Source: CAZVKN01 sp964627035 (GTDB lineage: Bacteria > Electryoneota > AABM5-125-24 > Hatepunaeales > Hatepunaeaceae). Taken from it: a DNA stretch of 64,000 nucleotides. This document shows, piece after piece, positions 53,195 to 62,143 of the stretch. Each line of letters starts with the position of its first letter. Within the stretch, counting starts at the first letter, position 1. The notes beneath the pieces were generated by a model. The model had not been told where the DNA came from. It did no database searches and saw nothing but the letters and a program-made list of their open reading frames with translations. The DNA lies in the NCBI GenBank assembly GCA_964627035.1, contig CAZVKN010000004.1, positions 1 through 64,000 of the forward strand, in the 5' to 3' direction. Made by a program: the position numbers and the translations under genes.

Positions 53195-54296
53195 CCCTAA
53201 CCGCTCCGAAAAGATTGCCTTGATCGGATTGCTATCCGCTGAAGGCATCGGCAATACACGGGCTATTGAATTGGTCAGACTGTTCGGATCAGTAACAGAA
53301 GTGTTCTCTGCGCCTGCGGGTGAAATATCTGCCGCTATCAAGGTGCCTCTCAAGGTCAGTCGGAGCATCGTGCAATCCGGTCGGAATCTTGAAAAAGCTG
53401 AAAAAGTTGTTAATAAGATAGATCAAATCGGTGCGCGGATTGTTACCTTTTGGGATTCGGAGTATCCGGTTCGATTAAAAACTATTCCGGATCCACCGGT
53501 TGTGTTGTACTTTATGGGTGAGCCGTCACCGTTATATGATTATGCTGTTGGAGTAGTAGGAACGCGCTCGCTAAGTGATCATGCCAAGATGATTACTCCA
53601 AAAATTGCCGGTGAGCTGGCTGCTGTAGGAGTCACTGTAGTAAGTGGAATGGCTCTGGGAGTGGATTCGTTGGCGCATGAAGGTGCACTCAGGTCAGGTG
53701 GCAGGACAATTGCGGTTATCGGCAGTGGTTTGGACGTTATTTATCCACCTTCCAACCGTAAGCTGTTTGAAAGAATTACCGGACAGGGTGTGGTCATTTC
53801 AGAGTATCCACCAGGAACAAAACCTGACCCGCATCATTTTCCCAAGCGTAACCGGATCATCAGCGGGTTAAGTTTAGGATTGGTGGTCATCGAGGGAGGC
53901 AAGAAAAGCGGCGCATTGATTACCGCCCGTACCGCCATAGAACAGGGTCGTGAACTGTTCGCAGTACCAGGAGCGGCAGGGCTTTCTCGCAGCGCAGGGG
54001 TTAACATGCTGATGAAAGACGGCACTGCACAGATGGTCGAAAGCGGTGAGGAGGTAATTGAACATCTGCATTCCCAACTTGCCCCCGTCTTAAATGTTTC
54101 AGCTACTTTGACTCTGCCAAAACTGGATGAGATTGAGAAGAAGATTTATGAGCTACTGGAAGATGGTCCCAGATTGGTTGATGAAATTGTAAGACAGAGT
54201 GGGATCAATACTGTAAAATTAAATCAAATGATAACTTCCATGCAGTTGAAAGGGTTGATACAACGATATTCCGGTGCAAGAATTGGCAGAACTTAA
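53184..54296 (+). CDS. dprA: DNA-processing protein DprA
   Basis: 370 residues, GTG start inside the PAP2 end. SAM-like N-terminus, then the Rossmann DprA core: VGVVGTRSLSDHAKMI, VVSGMALGVDSLAHEGALRSGGRTIAVIGSGLDVIYPPSNRKLF and FPKRNRIISGLSLGLVVIEGGKKSGALITARTA. A winged-helix tail (KIYELLEDGPRLVDEIVRQSG) closes it. Loads RecA on incoming single strands in natural transformation. No com genes in the window. Confidence 0.94.
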   Translation: MTDNPNRSEKIALIGLLSAEGIGNTRAIELVRLFGSVTEVFSAPAGEISAAIKVPLKVSRSIVQSGRNLEKAEKVVNKIDQIGARIVTFWDSEYPVRLKTIPDPPVVLYFMGEPSPLYDYAVGVVGTRSLSDHAKMITPKIAGELAAVGVTVVSGMALGVDSLAHEGALRSGGRTIAVIGSGLDVIYPPSNRKLFERITGQGVVISEYPPGTKPDPHHFPKRNRIISGLSLGLVVIEGGKKSGALITARTAIEQGRELFAVPGAAGLSRSAGVNMLMKDGTAQMVESGEEVIEHLHSQLAPVLNVSATLTLPKLDEIEKKIYELLEDGPRLVDEIVRQSGINTVKLNQMITSMQLKGLIQRYSGARIGRT

Positions 54297-54300
54297 CCGG

Positions 54301-54352
54301 TTTAGAGTACAACCTTCAGGTTGTTCTTCACGCTGAAGCGTGTACTCTAAAC
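54301..54352. repeat. intact family E palindromic element
   Basis: Inverted ends TTTAGAGTACA and TGTACTCTAAA enclose two hairpins: ACCTTCAGGT and CACGCTGAAGCGTG. It lies 4 nt after the dprA stop, between dprA and the ABC gene. It is the empty-site reference for the interrupted copy at 47213-47402. Confidence 0.85.
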
Positions 54353-54372
54353 TAAAACAATTCAGGATCATA

Positions 54373-55140
54373 ATGTCCGATCAAATACTGGTTCAAACAT
54401 TTAACTTATCTAAGACATACAAGGACAAAAAACGAGGTGTTGTTGAAGCCGTAAAGGGAATATCCTTTGAAGCGCGTGCCGGAGAGATTTTTGGACTACT
54501 CGGACCTAATGGAGCGGGTAAAACAACAACACTTAGAATTCTGGCAACCATTCTTAAACCGTCGGCAGGTACCGCTACTTTAGCCGGATATGACGTTGTG
54601 AACGATCCTGATAATGTTCGTCGCTCTCTCGGATTCATGAGCGGTGATACCGGACTATATGCGCGACTCTCGGCGAAGGAGATGATTGCATACTTCGGGC
54701 AGTTGTACGGTCTCGAAGGAGACGAACTGGAGCAGAGAGTTGAAGTAACTAAGAATTATCTTGATATGGATGACTTTTTCGAGGGACGGTGTGGTAAACT
54801 ATCTACAGGTCAGAAGCAGAAAGTATCAATTGCCAGAACTATCGTACACGATCCACCTGTCCTGATCCTCGATGAACCGACATCAGGTCTCGATGTACTT
54901 GCTTCACGAAATATTGTAACCTTTATTCGTAAAGCTCATGATGACGGGAAATGCATCATCCTGTCAACTCACGATATGGGCGAAGCTGAGCGGATGTGCG
55001 ACCGAATCGGTATTATACACAATGGACAGCTGGTTGCTGTAGGCACGAAAGAGGAGCTTTTCGACAGTTTCAGCGCCACAGATTTGGAAGAGGTGTTCCT
55101 AAAAGCTATCGGTATGGAAATGGAGATGAGTATTGTCTAA
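54373..55140 (+). CDS. ABC transporter ATP-binding protein, NatA/CcmA-like
   Basis: 255 residues. Walker A GPNGAGKTT, Q loop region, signature LSTGQKQKVSIAR (S-T-G-Q in place of L-S-G-G-Q), Walker B VLILDEPTSGLD and H-loop STHDMGE. The type is that of ABC-2 exporters such as NatA. The expected permease gene does not follow; the next gene (8 nt overlap) is a peptidase. The longer frame from 54340 enters the family E repeat, so I use the ATG at 54373. Confidence 0.9.
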   Translation: MSDQILVQTFNLSKTYKDKKRGVVEAVKGISFEARAGEIFGLLGPNGAGKTTTLRILATILKPSAGTATLAGYDVVNDPDNVRRSLGFMSGDTGLYARLSAKEMIAYFGQLYGLEGDELEQRVEVTKNYLDMDDFFEGRCGKLSTGQKQKVSIARTIVHDPPVLILDEPTSGLDVLASRNIVTFIRKAHDDGKCIILSTHDMGEAERMCDRIGIIHNGQLVAVGTKEELFDSFSATDLEEVFLKAIGMEMEMSIV

Positions 55141-56536
55141 AAATCTTCTTTTATTTGTGATAATTGCATCTGTATTGCTATCTTCGTGTCAGTCTGAGAC
55201 AGCGATTGACAGGATAAAGGCGGATGTCAATTTCCTCTGTTCACCCGAATTGAAGGGTAGAGATGTTCCAGGTGAGACCGGAGACCAAACTGCTTTCTGG
55301 ATAGAACAGCAGTTCAAAGAGATAGGGCTGAAACCTGTTAAAGGTCGGACAGGCTTCGGATATCGCTTTGAGGTGCCTATCGTAGAAGCACGATTGGACA
55401 CACTGAACACAGTTATTGTGATTAACGGAGTGAAATTTGGTTGGGGGAACGGCTTCTATACATTTCCAAAGCGAATATCACCCGTTGACCTTAATTTAAT
55501 CGCTGTATGGTGCGAAGGTGGAGATTACAGTAAGGCACAAGACAAAGCTGCTATTATCCAAGCTACAGGTCGTCCGGCAGCGTTTGCAGCAGCCGCTGCA
55601 AAACGTGCAGGTGTCAGAGCACTGGTCGTTATATGTTCGGACAGCTTGAAAGAAGTTAGTCGCAAACTGAAAGATCTGAAAGATAACAAATTCAGATTGG
55701 TTGATCTACCTAACAGCGATCTCGATTTTCCGGTTATATATTTATATACAGGTGATGAATCACTCGATTTAACTGATAACATTGATCTGCATCTATCGGT
55801 TCAATTCACTGACTATGTTGATAGACACGGTTACAATGTTCTTGGTAGGATTGATGGGACGGAACCGGGATTTGTTATAATCGGTGCGCACTATGATCAT
55901 TTGGGTGAAGTCCCCGGATCTGTCGAATACTACCCCGGCGCCGATGACAACGCCAGTGGTGTAGCAGGGCTGTTGGAGCTGAGCCGAATGTGGGTTGAAA
56001 GACCACCGGATGGTCGTTCATTGATTGCTGCGGCATTTACTGCTGAAGAGGATGGGATGTTGGGATCCAAGTATTCAACGATGAGTAGGGCATCCAACAG
56101 TGATAGGATTAATGCTATGATTAACATGGACATGATCGGTCGGAACGGATTTTGCGGTTACAGAGATGTGCACAATCCGGATGCAGTGGTTGATACAAAC
56201 TATGTCGGAGTGTTCTACTCGGCTCAATCACCGGAACTCGAGGAGTTAATAAACAGGTCGAACAGCGATGTTTCTCTGTCAGTTGACCTGAAAGGGATAA
56301 ACAGCTTCCCGTTTAGTGACGCAGGATCGTTTCATGACATTGAAGTGCCGACTGTACATCTGTTCAGCGGCTATCATTCTGACTACAGCAGCGTGAATGA
56401 TACACCCGACAAGCTGAATTATTATAAACTATCGAGAATTGTAAATCTTGTAGATCAGATATTGAAACAGTTAAAGCAAAATGAAGTCGAATTTGATCCG
56501 GACATCCGGGCAAAGTCTTCTGGGATGCACTATTGA
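55133..56536 (+). CDS. M28-family zinc peptidase lipoprotein
   Basis: 467 residues, TTG start inside the ABC gene's end. Lipobox LLSSC at about residue 19. A PA-like insert spans about 100-230. M28 metal and catalytic residues lie in GAHYDHLG, YPGADDNASGVAGLLELSR, AAFTAEEDGMLGSKY, MINMDMIGR and HLFSGYHSDYSSVNDTPDKLNY. Likely an aminopeptidase working outside the inner membrane. Coupling to an ABC ATPase suggests shared expression. Confidence 0.92.
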   Translation: MSKNLLLFVIIASVLLSSCQSETAIDRIKADVNFLCSPELKGRDVPGETGDQTAFWIEQQFKEIGLKPVKGRTGFGYRFEVPIVEARLDTLNTVIVINGVKFGWGNGFYTFPKRISPVDLNLIAVWCEGGDYSKAQDKAAIIQATGRPAAFAAAAAKRAGVRALVVICSDSLKEVSRKLKDLKDNKFRLVDLPNSDLDFPVIYLYTGDESLDLTDNIDLHLSVQFTDYVDRHGYNVLGRIDGTEPGFVIIGAHYDHLGEVPGSVEYYPGADDNASGVAGLLELSRMWVERPPDGRSLIAAAFTAEEDGMLGSKYSTMSRASNSDRINAMINMDMIGRNGFCGYRDVHNPDAVVDTNYVGVFYSAQSPELEELINRSNSDVSLSVDLKGINSFPFSDAGSFHDIEVPTVHLFSGYHSDYSSVNDTPDKLNYYKLSRIVNLVDQILKQLKQNEVEFDPDIRAKSSGMHY

Positions 56537-56590
56537 CGTGTCACAATTTGCATTACAGCTGTTTCATTTGCATTAGAAACAGGAGTTATT

Positions 56591-58303
56591 ATGGTTAAGC
56601 AAGTAAAATTATTGGTTTGTCTGCTGACTATCGTGCTGGGATTGTCAGTAACAGCCGGGTACGGGCAGCCGTGGGATGGAGAAGTCTCCGGCATATGGCG
56701 AAACGGTCCGGGGAATCAAATTGTGGTTGGTAACATCCACATCTCAGCGGGCGATACGTTGATTATTGAGTCGGGGGTTGAAGTCCGCTTTACAGACAAT
56801 TTCTCATTCACTATCTACGGTACATTGCTTGCGAACGGGACTGATGATGAGCATATCCTGTTCCGCTCAAACAGTGCTAATGCCGGTGCGTGGCGCGGAA
56901 TAAAATTCAGCGGTCGAAATTCCAGCGGCAGTCAGATGGGTTTCTGTGAAATACTGTATGCCTATAGAGGGGTTGAATTTGAAAACAGTTCCGCTGCATT
57001 ACTTTTTCACTCAACGATCCGCATTACGGAGTCTTATGGTGTAGATATTGACGGTTCCAATGCGAGAGTTGAAGACTGCACGATCAATAATACCGGAGGT
57101 ACAGGGATTGTTGTCAACGGCAGAAGTCTGCCACAGGTTACAAACTGCGACATTTCAAATTGTACAGGAAACGGTATTTCTTCAGGCAGCCAGGCACGAC
57201 CGACGATCACCGGAAATCACATTACAGGTGTTAATAACGGCTTGAATATTCAATCACCCGGAAGTACAATCGAAGACAACTATCTGATGAACTGCAGTGA
57301 ACGCGGTATGAATATTCAGAATGCAAATGGATCAAACGTAAGACGCAACATTATTGACGGTGCTCGCGGACCTTATGTGATTGAGGTTTTCCGTTCAAAC
57401 GGTGTTGTGTTGATTGACAACACTTTGGTGAACGGAACTGGATCAGGCGTATTCCTGTTCTCGAGTAATTCTGTCATATTGACCAACAACATCATTGCAT
57501 CAAATAGGCGCTTTGGTATCACAGTACAAGCCAGCAATCCTATCTTGATTTACAACGATGTCTGGAACAACAGTGATGGAAATTACAACGGTCTGAATGT
57601 CGGGAATGATGACATGTCCGTAAATCCAATGCTGGATCAGAACTATTTCCCAACGGCAAATTCTGAGATGATTGATGCCGGCGATCCGCGATCACCGATT
57701 GATCCGGACGGAACCAGAAATGACATTGGTGCTCTGTTTTACAATCAGAATATACCACCGACGATCACAGATTGGGAACCGAGAGATCTTGAGCTTGTTG
57801 ACGGCGCACAGGTTGTTCAATTTTCCGTTACGGCTGTTGACAGCAACGATCATCCACTGGTTTACAAGTGGTATGTCAACGGAACATTGCGACAGCAACT
57901 AGTCGAACCGGAGTTTTCATATAGATTTGACACTGAGGGGGCTTATGTGGTAAGAGTTGATGTGGATGACCGTTTCTTCATGGGTGTGAGCAGTCACACC
58001 TGGGAGTTTAACATGGATGCTCCTCTCTGGAACGAATTTCAACCGAATGAGTTTACTCTATCGAGTGTCTATCCAAATCCGTTCAATTCAACAGGACGAT
58101 TTTATTTGAATGCTATAGGGCAAACAAAGCTTCGAGTATGGGACATCAACGGCAGGCTGGTCATGGAGTTGTGGGACGGATCATTGTCAACCGGCAGTCA
58201 CGGTTTCACGATTGATGCAACCAATCTGCCGACCGGTGAATACGTACTTTCTGCTGAATCTGAAGCTGGCTTGCTTGCACGAAAATTTATAGTAATTAAG
58301 TGA
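56591..58303 (+). CDS. secreted right-handed beta-helix protein with T9SS tail
   Basis: 570 residues. Signal peptide (about 1-25), a lead-in (VVGNIHISAGDTLIIESGVEVRFTDNFSFTIYGTLLANG) close to that of the protein at 47404-50259, then beta-helix turns (about residues 110-375, e.g. NNTGGTGIVVNGRSLPQVTNC). An Ig/PKD-like domain lies at about 390-475 and the sorting tail is VYPNPFNSTGRFYLN ... LRVWDINGRLV ... PTGEYVLSAESE ... FIVIK. The two beta-helix proteins look like paralogues. Ribosome site GGAG before the ATG. Confidence 0.9.
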   Translation: MVKQVKLLVCLLTIVLGLSVTAGYGQPWDGEVSGIWRNGPGNQIVVGNIHISAGDTLIIESGVEVRFTDNFSFTIYGTLLANGTDDEHILFRSNSANAGAWRGIKFSGRNSSGSQMGFCEILYAYRGVEFENSSAALLFHSTIRITESYGVDIDGSNARVEDCTINNTGGTGIVVNGRSLPQVTNCDISNCTGNGISSGSQARPTITGNHITGVNNGLNIQSPGSTIEDNYLMNCSERGMNIQNANGSNVRRNIIDGARGPYVIEVFRSNGVVLIDNTLVNGTGSGVFLFSSNSVILTNNIIASNRRFGITVQASNPILIYNDVWNNSDGNYNGLNVGNDDMSVNPMLDQNYFPTANSEMIDAGDPRSPIDPDGTRNDIGALFYNQNIPPTITDWEPRDLELVDGAQVVQFSVTAVDSNDHPLVYKWYVNGTLRQQLVEPEFSYRFDTEGAYVVRVDVDDRFFMGVSSHTWEFNMDAPLWNEFQPNEFTLSSVYPNPFNSTGRFYLNAIGQTKLRVWDINGRLVMELWDGSLSTGSHGFTIDATNLPTGEYVLSAESEAGLLARKFIVIK

Positions 58304-58368
58304 TTGGGTAGTGTCAGGCAATAGTTGATGCTACAGCTTAATTCATCAAATATCAATTAGTTGTCTAA

Positions 58369-58428
58369 TTGTAGTCGGGTTTGTCTCAAACCCGACGGAG
58401 TCGCGGTTGAGGACAACCACGACTACAA
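58369..58428. repeat. family A palindromic element
   Basis: 60 bp with 9-bp inverted ends TTGTAGTCG and CGACTACAA and two inner hairpins (GTCGGGTTTGTCTCAAACCC; TCGCGGTTGAGGACAACC). Lies between the beta-helix and TPR genes. Best-preserved family A copy in the window. Confidence 0.85.
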
Positions 58429-58481
58429 ATTCGTAAATGTAAACGATCTAAACAAATTTCCTGTAAAAACAGGTACACAAT

Positions 58482-59519
58482 ATGAGAATTCTAATACTAC
58501 TGACCATTGGCATCATGTTATCTGTTATGTCATCGGGAGCACTGATAGCTCAGGATGATATCAGAGCGGAACGAGAGAAACTGCTTAAGGAGCGTGACGA
58601 AATCGTGGCTCAGATGCAGAAAGCATCCGATGACGGTGACCATGAGGGGTATAACTCCCTGAACAGCAAGCTCGAACAGCTTGGTGCATCAATCACAAAG
58701 CTCGGAGATTTGATAAAAGCTGAAGTTGCGGAAAAAAATCAAGCTGCAAAAGCTGTAATGCTCTACAATGATGGTACAAAAAACCTCAAAGCCGGTCGGT
58801 ATCAGGATGCGATTAACAAGTACAACGAATCACTTGAAATAGATCCCCAAAATGCACAAGCCTATTATAATATGGGATTTGCCTACCTCAGGCTGCGTAA
58901 TCCTGCAGATGCATCTAAGGCTTTCCAGAAAGCGTTGGATTACAATGCCAATTACGCAGATGCTCACTCAGCGCTCGGGAATATTGCCGCAAAACAGAGG
59001 GATAACGCAAAAGCTCTCGATCATTTCAGTCAGGCAATCGCACTCGATTCAATGCAGTACAAAGCCTGGTATGGGATCGGAAATATCCACTTAAAATCGA
59101 GAAGATGGAAGGAAGCAGAAAACCATTATGGCAAGGCTGTTGAGATAAAAGATGACTATGCTGCCGCTTGGGTGGCATTGGGAAGAGCTCTGTCCGAACA
59201 ACCCGGCAAGTCAACTGCCGCAATTGAGGCTTTACAGAAAGGTGTCAAAAAAGATTCTCGGCTGTACAACGGCTATTATCATCTGTCATCCGTTTACAAC
59301 AAAATTAAGTCGTACAGCAAGGCGTTGGAATCTGCTGAAAAATGTCTTTCTATAAAGAAAAACTACTATCCTGCCTGGAATGAAAAGGGGATTGCATTGA
59401 TGAATAAGGGCAGGAAGAAAGAGGCGATTGCCGCATTTGAAAAGTCAAAGGAAGGTGGCAGCCAATGGCGCAAACTTGCAGAATATTACATCAAGAAAGT
59501 CAAGGGTGAAATCCAATAA
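58482..59519 (+). CDS. exported TPR-repeat protein
   Basis: 345 residues. Signal peptide (about 1-23, ILILLTIGIMLSVMSSGALIA), a short coiled coil (about 28-85), then about six tetratricopeptide repeats from residue 95 (AVMLYNDGTKNLKAGRYQDAINKYNESLEIDPQNAQAYYNMGFAYLRL ...). Scaffold for periplasmic or outer-membrane protein assemblies, by family. The next gene begins at or just inside its stop codon. Confidence 0.85.
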   Translation: MRILILLTIGIMLSVMSSGALIAQDDIRAEREKLLKERDEIVAQMQKASDDGDHEGYNSLNSKLEQLGASITKLGDLIKAEVAEKNQAAKAVMLYNDGTKNLKAGRYQDAINKYNESLEIDPQNAQAYYNMGFAYLRLRNPADASKAFQKALDYNANYADAHSALGNIAAKQRDNAKALDHFSQAIALDSMQYKAWYGIGNIHLKSRRWKEAENHYGKAVEIKDDYAAAWVALGRALSEQPGKSTAAIEALQKGVKKDSRLYNGYYHLSSVYNKIKSYSKALESAEKCLSIKKNYYPAWNEKGIALMNKGRKKEAIAAFEKSKEGGSQWRKLAEYYIKKVKGEIQ

Positions 59520-60151
59520 CCGACAGCAAACTTTCACACCTCAGCAGGCTTTCAGTCGCACTTTGCGTCAGCGATGAGTCAACCATTCTGGACTGTTTCC
59601 GGCAAGCATTAAAAGGCAGAGTCACTGCAATTGAACTGCGTGAGGTTATCCTTACTACCTACCTGTTTGACGGTTATCCGACCGCACTCGAAGGCTTCAG
59701 ATTGCTTTCGGATGTGGTCGGGTCTTCAACCGGAAAACATTCCAACCACAAATACAGCTCGGTTAATATCAAATTATGGCAGAGTAGGGGGGAGAAGCTG
59801 TGCAATCGAATATACGGACCTCAGTATGAGCCGTTAATGGCGCGAGTTGCAGAGATCGCTCCGGAGCTCCGGTACAGCATGATTGTGGAAGGTTATGGCA
59901 AAGTTCTCGCACGCAGTGAGATGGATACCATGTTCAGAGAGTTGTGTGTGGTCTCAATTCTGATTGCAAAAAATCGTCCCCGCCAATTGATGAGCCATTC
60001 ACTCGGAGCAATCAGATTGGGTGCGAATGAAAATCACTTTGACACAGTCCTGAAAGCAGTATCAGATACGCTCCCATCGCTGAATCTTCAACCTGCTACA
60101 TCCATTATTAATTCAGCATTGACCAAACGGCTCTGCCATAATGGCAGGTAA
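59516..60151 (+). CDS. carboxymuconolactone decarboxylase-like protein, ATA start
   Basis: 211 residues if read from 59516. Clear coding continues upstream of the first standard start (TTG at 59702): LSRLSVALCVSDESTILDCFRQALKG ... ELREVILTTYLFDGYPTALEGFRLLSD. The second half is CMD-like (MFRELCVVSILIAKNRPRQLMSHSLGAIRLGA). No CxxC is present, so it is not an AhpD peroxidase. The frame opens after TGA (59507-59509) and has no ATG/GTG/TTG before 59702. AAGGGTG (59502-59508) lies 7 nt before an ATA that overlaps the TPR stop as ATAA, just where an ATGA coupling would be. Confidence 0.75.
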   Translation: MTDSKLSHLSRLSVALCVSDESTILDCFRQALKGRVTAIELREVILTTYLFDGYPTALEGFRLLSDVVGSSTGKHSNHKYSSVNIKLWQSRGEKLCNRIYGPQYEPLMARVAEIAPELRYSMIVEGYGKVLARSEMDTMFRELCVVSILIAKNRPRQLMSHSLGAIRLGANENHFDTVLKAVSDTLPSLNLQPATSIINSALTKRLCHNGR

Positions 60152-60272
60152 TGTGCCTGTCTGACGCTTTTTGTCCCCAATAATCACCGATTCTGCCATG
60201 TTTTCTTGATGGTACGGTGTTTGCTTCATACAGGTTAAATACAGACAACGAAAATAAAATATGGGGATAATT

Positions 60273-61088
60273 ATGAGTGAAAAGAACGGAAAGAGTGGAG
60301 ATGAAATTCGTGACACTGTGCGGGACTATTATGCCGATATTGCTGTAAACACTCCGGAATCAGGCTGCGGATGCGGCACGAGTGAATCATCTTGTTGCGC
60401 TCCTACGTATGACAGCAACGAACAATCCCAGATTATGGGATATTCGGACAAAGATATATCTATTGTACCCGAAGGTGCCAATATGGGCTTAGGTTGTGGT
60501 AATCCGCAGGCTGTAGCATCCTTGAAAGAAGGAGAAACAGTCCTCGATCTCGGCAGTGGCGGTGGATTTGATGTATTCTTGGCGGCGAGGCAAGTTGGCG
60601 ACAACGGTCTCGTTATTGGAGTTGACATGACACCGGAGATGATCACCAAATCGAGGAAGAATGCTGAAATCGGTGGATACAAAAATGTCGAATTCAGGTT
60701 GGGCGAGATTGAGCACATTCCGACGAGTGATTCATCAGTTGACATCATAATGTCAAACTGTGTGATCAACCTGTCACCGGACAAGCAGCAGGTCTATCGG
60801 GAAACATTCCGCGTGTTGAAACCGGGAGGTCGGTTGGCAATTGCGGATGTGGTTGCCACAGAGGAAGTGTCACAGGAAATCAGACAGGATATGCTAAAAT
60901 GGTCAGCGTGTGCCTCCGGCGCAATGGAAATTGATCTGCTGCGTGAGCTGCTGGAAAAGGAAGGATTTGAGGATGTGAAGATTGAGATAGATGAATCTTC
61001 AAAACAGTTGGTAAAAGAGTGGGCACAGGGTGACGCATTGGCGGACATTTTCGTATCTTCATACATCACCGCAGTTAAACCAAAATAA
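60273..61088 (+). CDS. arsM: arsenite methyltransferase ArsM
   Basis: 271 residues from the ATG at 60273, which has GGGGA upstream. Cys-rich front (CGCGTSESSCC), then IVPEGANMGLGCGNPQAVASLKEGETVLDLGSGGGFDVFLAA, the SAM site, SNCVINLSPDKQQVYRETFRVLKPGGRLAIADVV and the As-binding Cys in the second half (KWSACASGAM). Methylates arsenite with SAM, giving less toxic volatile forms. No arsR or arsB in the window. It sits between the CMD gene and a hemerythrin-PAS gene. Confidence 0.93.
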   Translation: MSEKNGKSGDEIRDTVRDYYADIAVNTPESGCGCGTSESSCCAPTYDSNEQSQIMGYSDKDISIVPEGANMGLGCGNPQAVASLKEGETVLDLGSGGGFDVFLAARQVGDNGLVIGVDMTPEMITKSRKNAEIGGYKNVEFRLGEIEHIPTSDSSVDIIMSNCVINLSPDKQQVYRETFRVLKPGGRLAIADVVATEEVSQEIRQDMLKWSACASGAMEIDLLRELLEKEGFEDVKIEIDESSKQLVKEWAQGDALADIFVSSYITAVKPK

Positions 61089-61106
61089 CCATTAATAGGA
61101 TAATAA

Positions 61107-62093
61107 ATGCATCAATCACAGTTGCAGGAGGGACATCCTCTCCACATACTTTTAACCGAACATGATACGATTTTGAGATATGCAGCAGATTTCAAGTCAA
61201 AACTTGAGAGCGCAAAGCAGAACAATGACGATATAAACATTGATGAACTGAAGGATGTTTTTGAGCACATAAAAGAATCTGAAAGCCATTACCTCCGTGA
61301 GGAGAACGTCCTGTTTCCTACTATAGAGAAACATGGAATCCAGGGACCGACAACTGTTATGTGGGCGGAGCATGAGCAGATTCGTGAGATTAAAAAGGCT
61401 GTCAGAGGTCTGTTTGAATTAGTGAATGAAATGGACAGTGCTACCCTGATTGAAAAATTGGGTATGAAAGCGAGAGAACTGTCTTACATTCTTGATTCTC
61501 ACTTTGCAAAAGAAAATCAGATCCTGTTCAACATGGCGTATCAGCATTTCACACCTGAAGAGTGGGAAGCGACAAGAGCTGAGTTTGACGAGATCGGGTA
61601 CTGGGAAGTGGTGCCGGAAGGAGTCAAATCAAAAAGTGACGGAGGTGAGTCAACAATTTCAGACGATATGATCGAGCTTCCGACCGGAAAAATGTCACCG
61701 ACTGAGCTGAATGCGATCCTGAACAAGCTGCCCGTTGACATTACATTTGTTGATGCCAAGGATGAGGTCAGATACTTCAGTGAGACCGAAAATCCGATTT
61801 TTGTCAGGACAGTTGCTGCAATCGGAACAAATGTCCGAAACTGTCATCCTCCGAAAAGTCTGCATCTCGTAGAGCAGATTTTGAAAGATTTCAAAGCAGG
61901 CAAACGTGACACCGCAGAATTTTGGATTCAATTCGGTCCGCGCTATGTTTATATCCGCTACTTCCCGGTCCGGGACAACAGCGGTAACTATCTCGGTACT
62001 ATCGAAGTGACTCAGGACGTATCCGGGATCCAGAAACTTGAAGGTGAACGGAGGCTGTTGAGCGAAGAGGATAATACCTCAGCTCAATACTAA
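61107..62093 (+). CDS. hemerythrin-PAS (DUF438-type) protein
   Basis: 328 residues. A hemerythrin-like four-helix bundle with the His/Glu iron ligands at about residues 9-150 (HPLHILLTEHDTILRYA; HYLREENVLFPTIEKHG; WAEHEQI; HFAKENQILFNMA) is followed by a PAS domain at about 190-310 (LPVDITFVDAKDEVRYFSE ... NCHPPKSLHLVEQILKDFKAGKRDTAEFWI ... VRDNSGNYLGTIEVTQDV). This is the DUF438/PAS_10 pair, probably sensing oxygen, nitric oxide or redox state. Starts 18 nt after arsM, so a joint transcript is likely. Confidence 0.9.
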   Translation: MHQSQLQEGHPLHILLTEHDTILRYAADFKSKLESAKQNNDDINIDELKDVFEHIKESESHYLREENVLFPTIEKHGIQGPTTVMWAEHEQIREIKKAVRGLFELVNEMDSATLIEKLGMKARELSYILDSHFAKENQILFNMAYQHFTPEEWEATRAEFDEIGYWEVVPEGVKSKSDGGESTISDDMIELPTGKMSPTELNAILNKLPVDITFVDAKDEVRYFSETENPIFVRTVAAIGTNVRNCHPPKSLHLVEQILKDFKAGKRDTAEFWIQFGPRYVYIRYFPVRDNSGNYLGTIEVTQDVSGIQKLEGERRLLSEEDNTSAQY

Positions 62094-62143
62094 ACTAACA
62101 AATTAAAAACAAAAACAAATAAAAGATAGATTAGGTACACATT

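Noticed and set aside
16066..58428. CRISPR array from the repeated palindromes
   Set aside because: Copies are kilobases apart, differ in sequence and orientation, and no cas genes are present.
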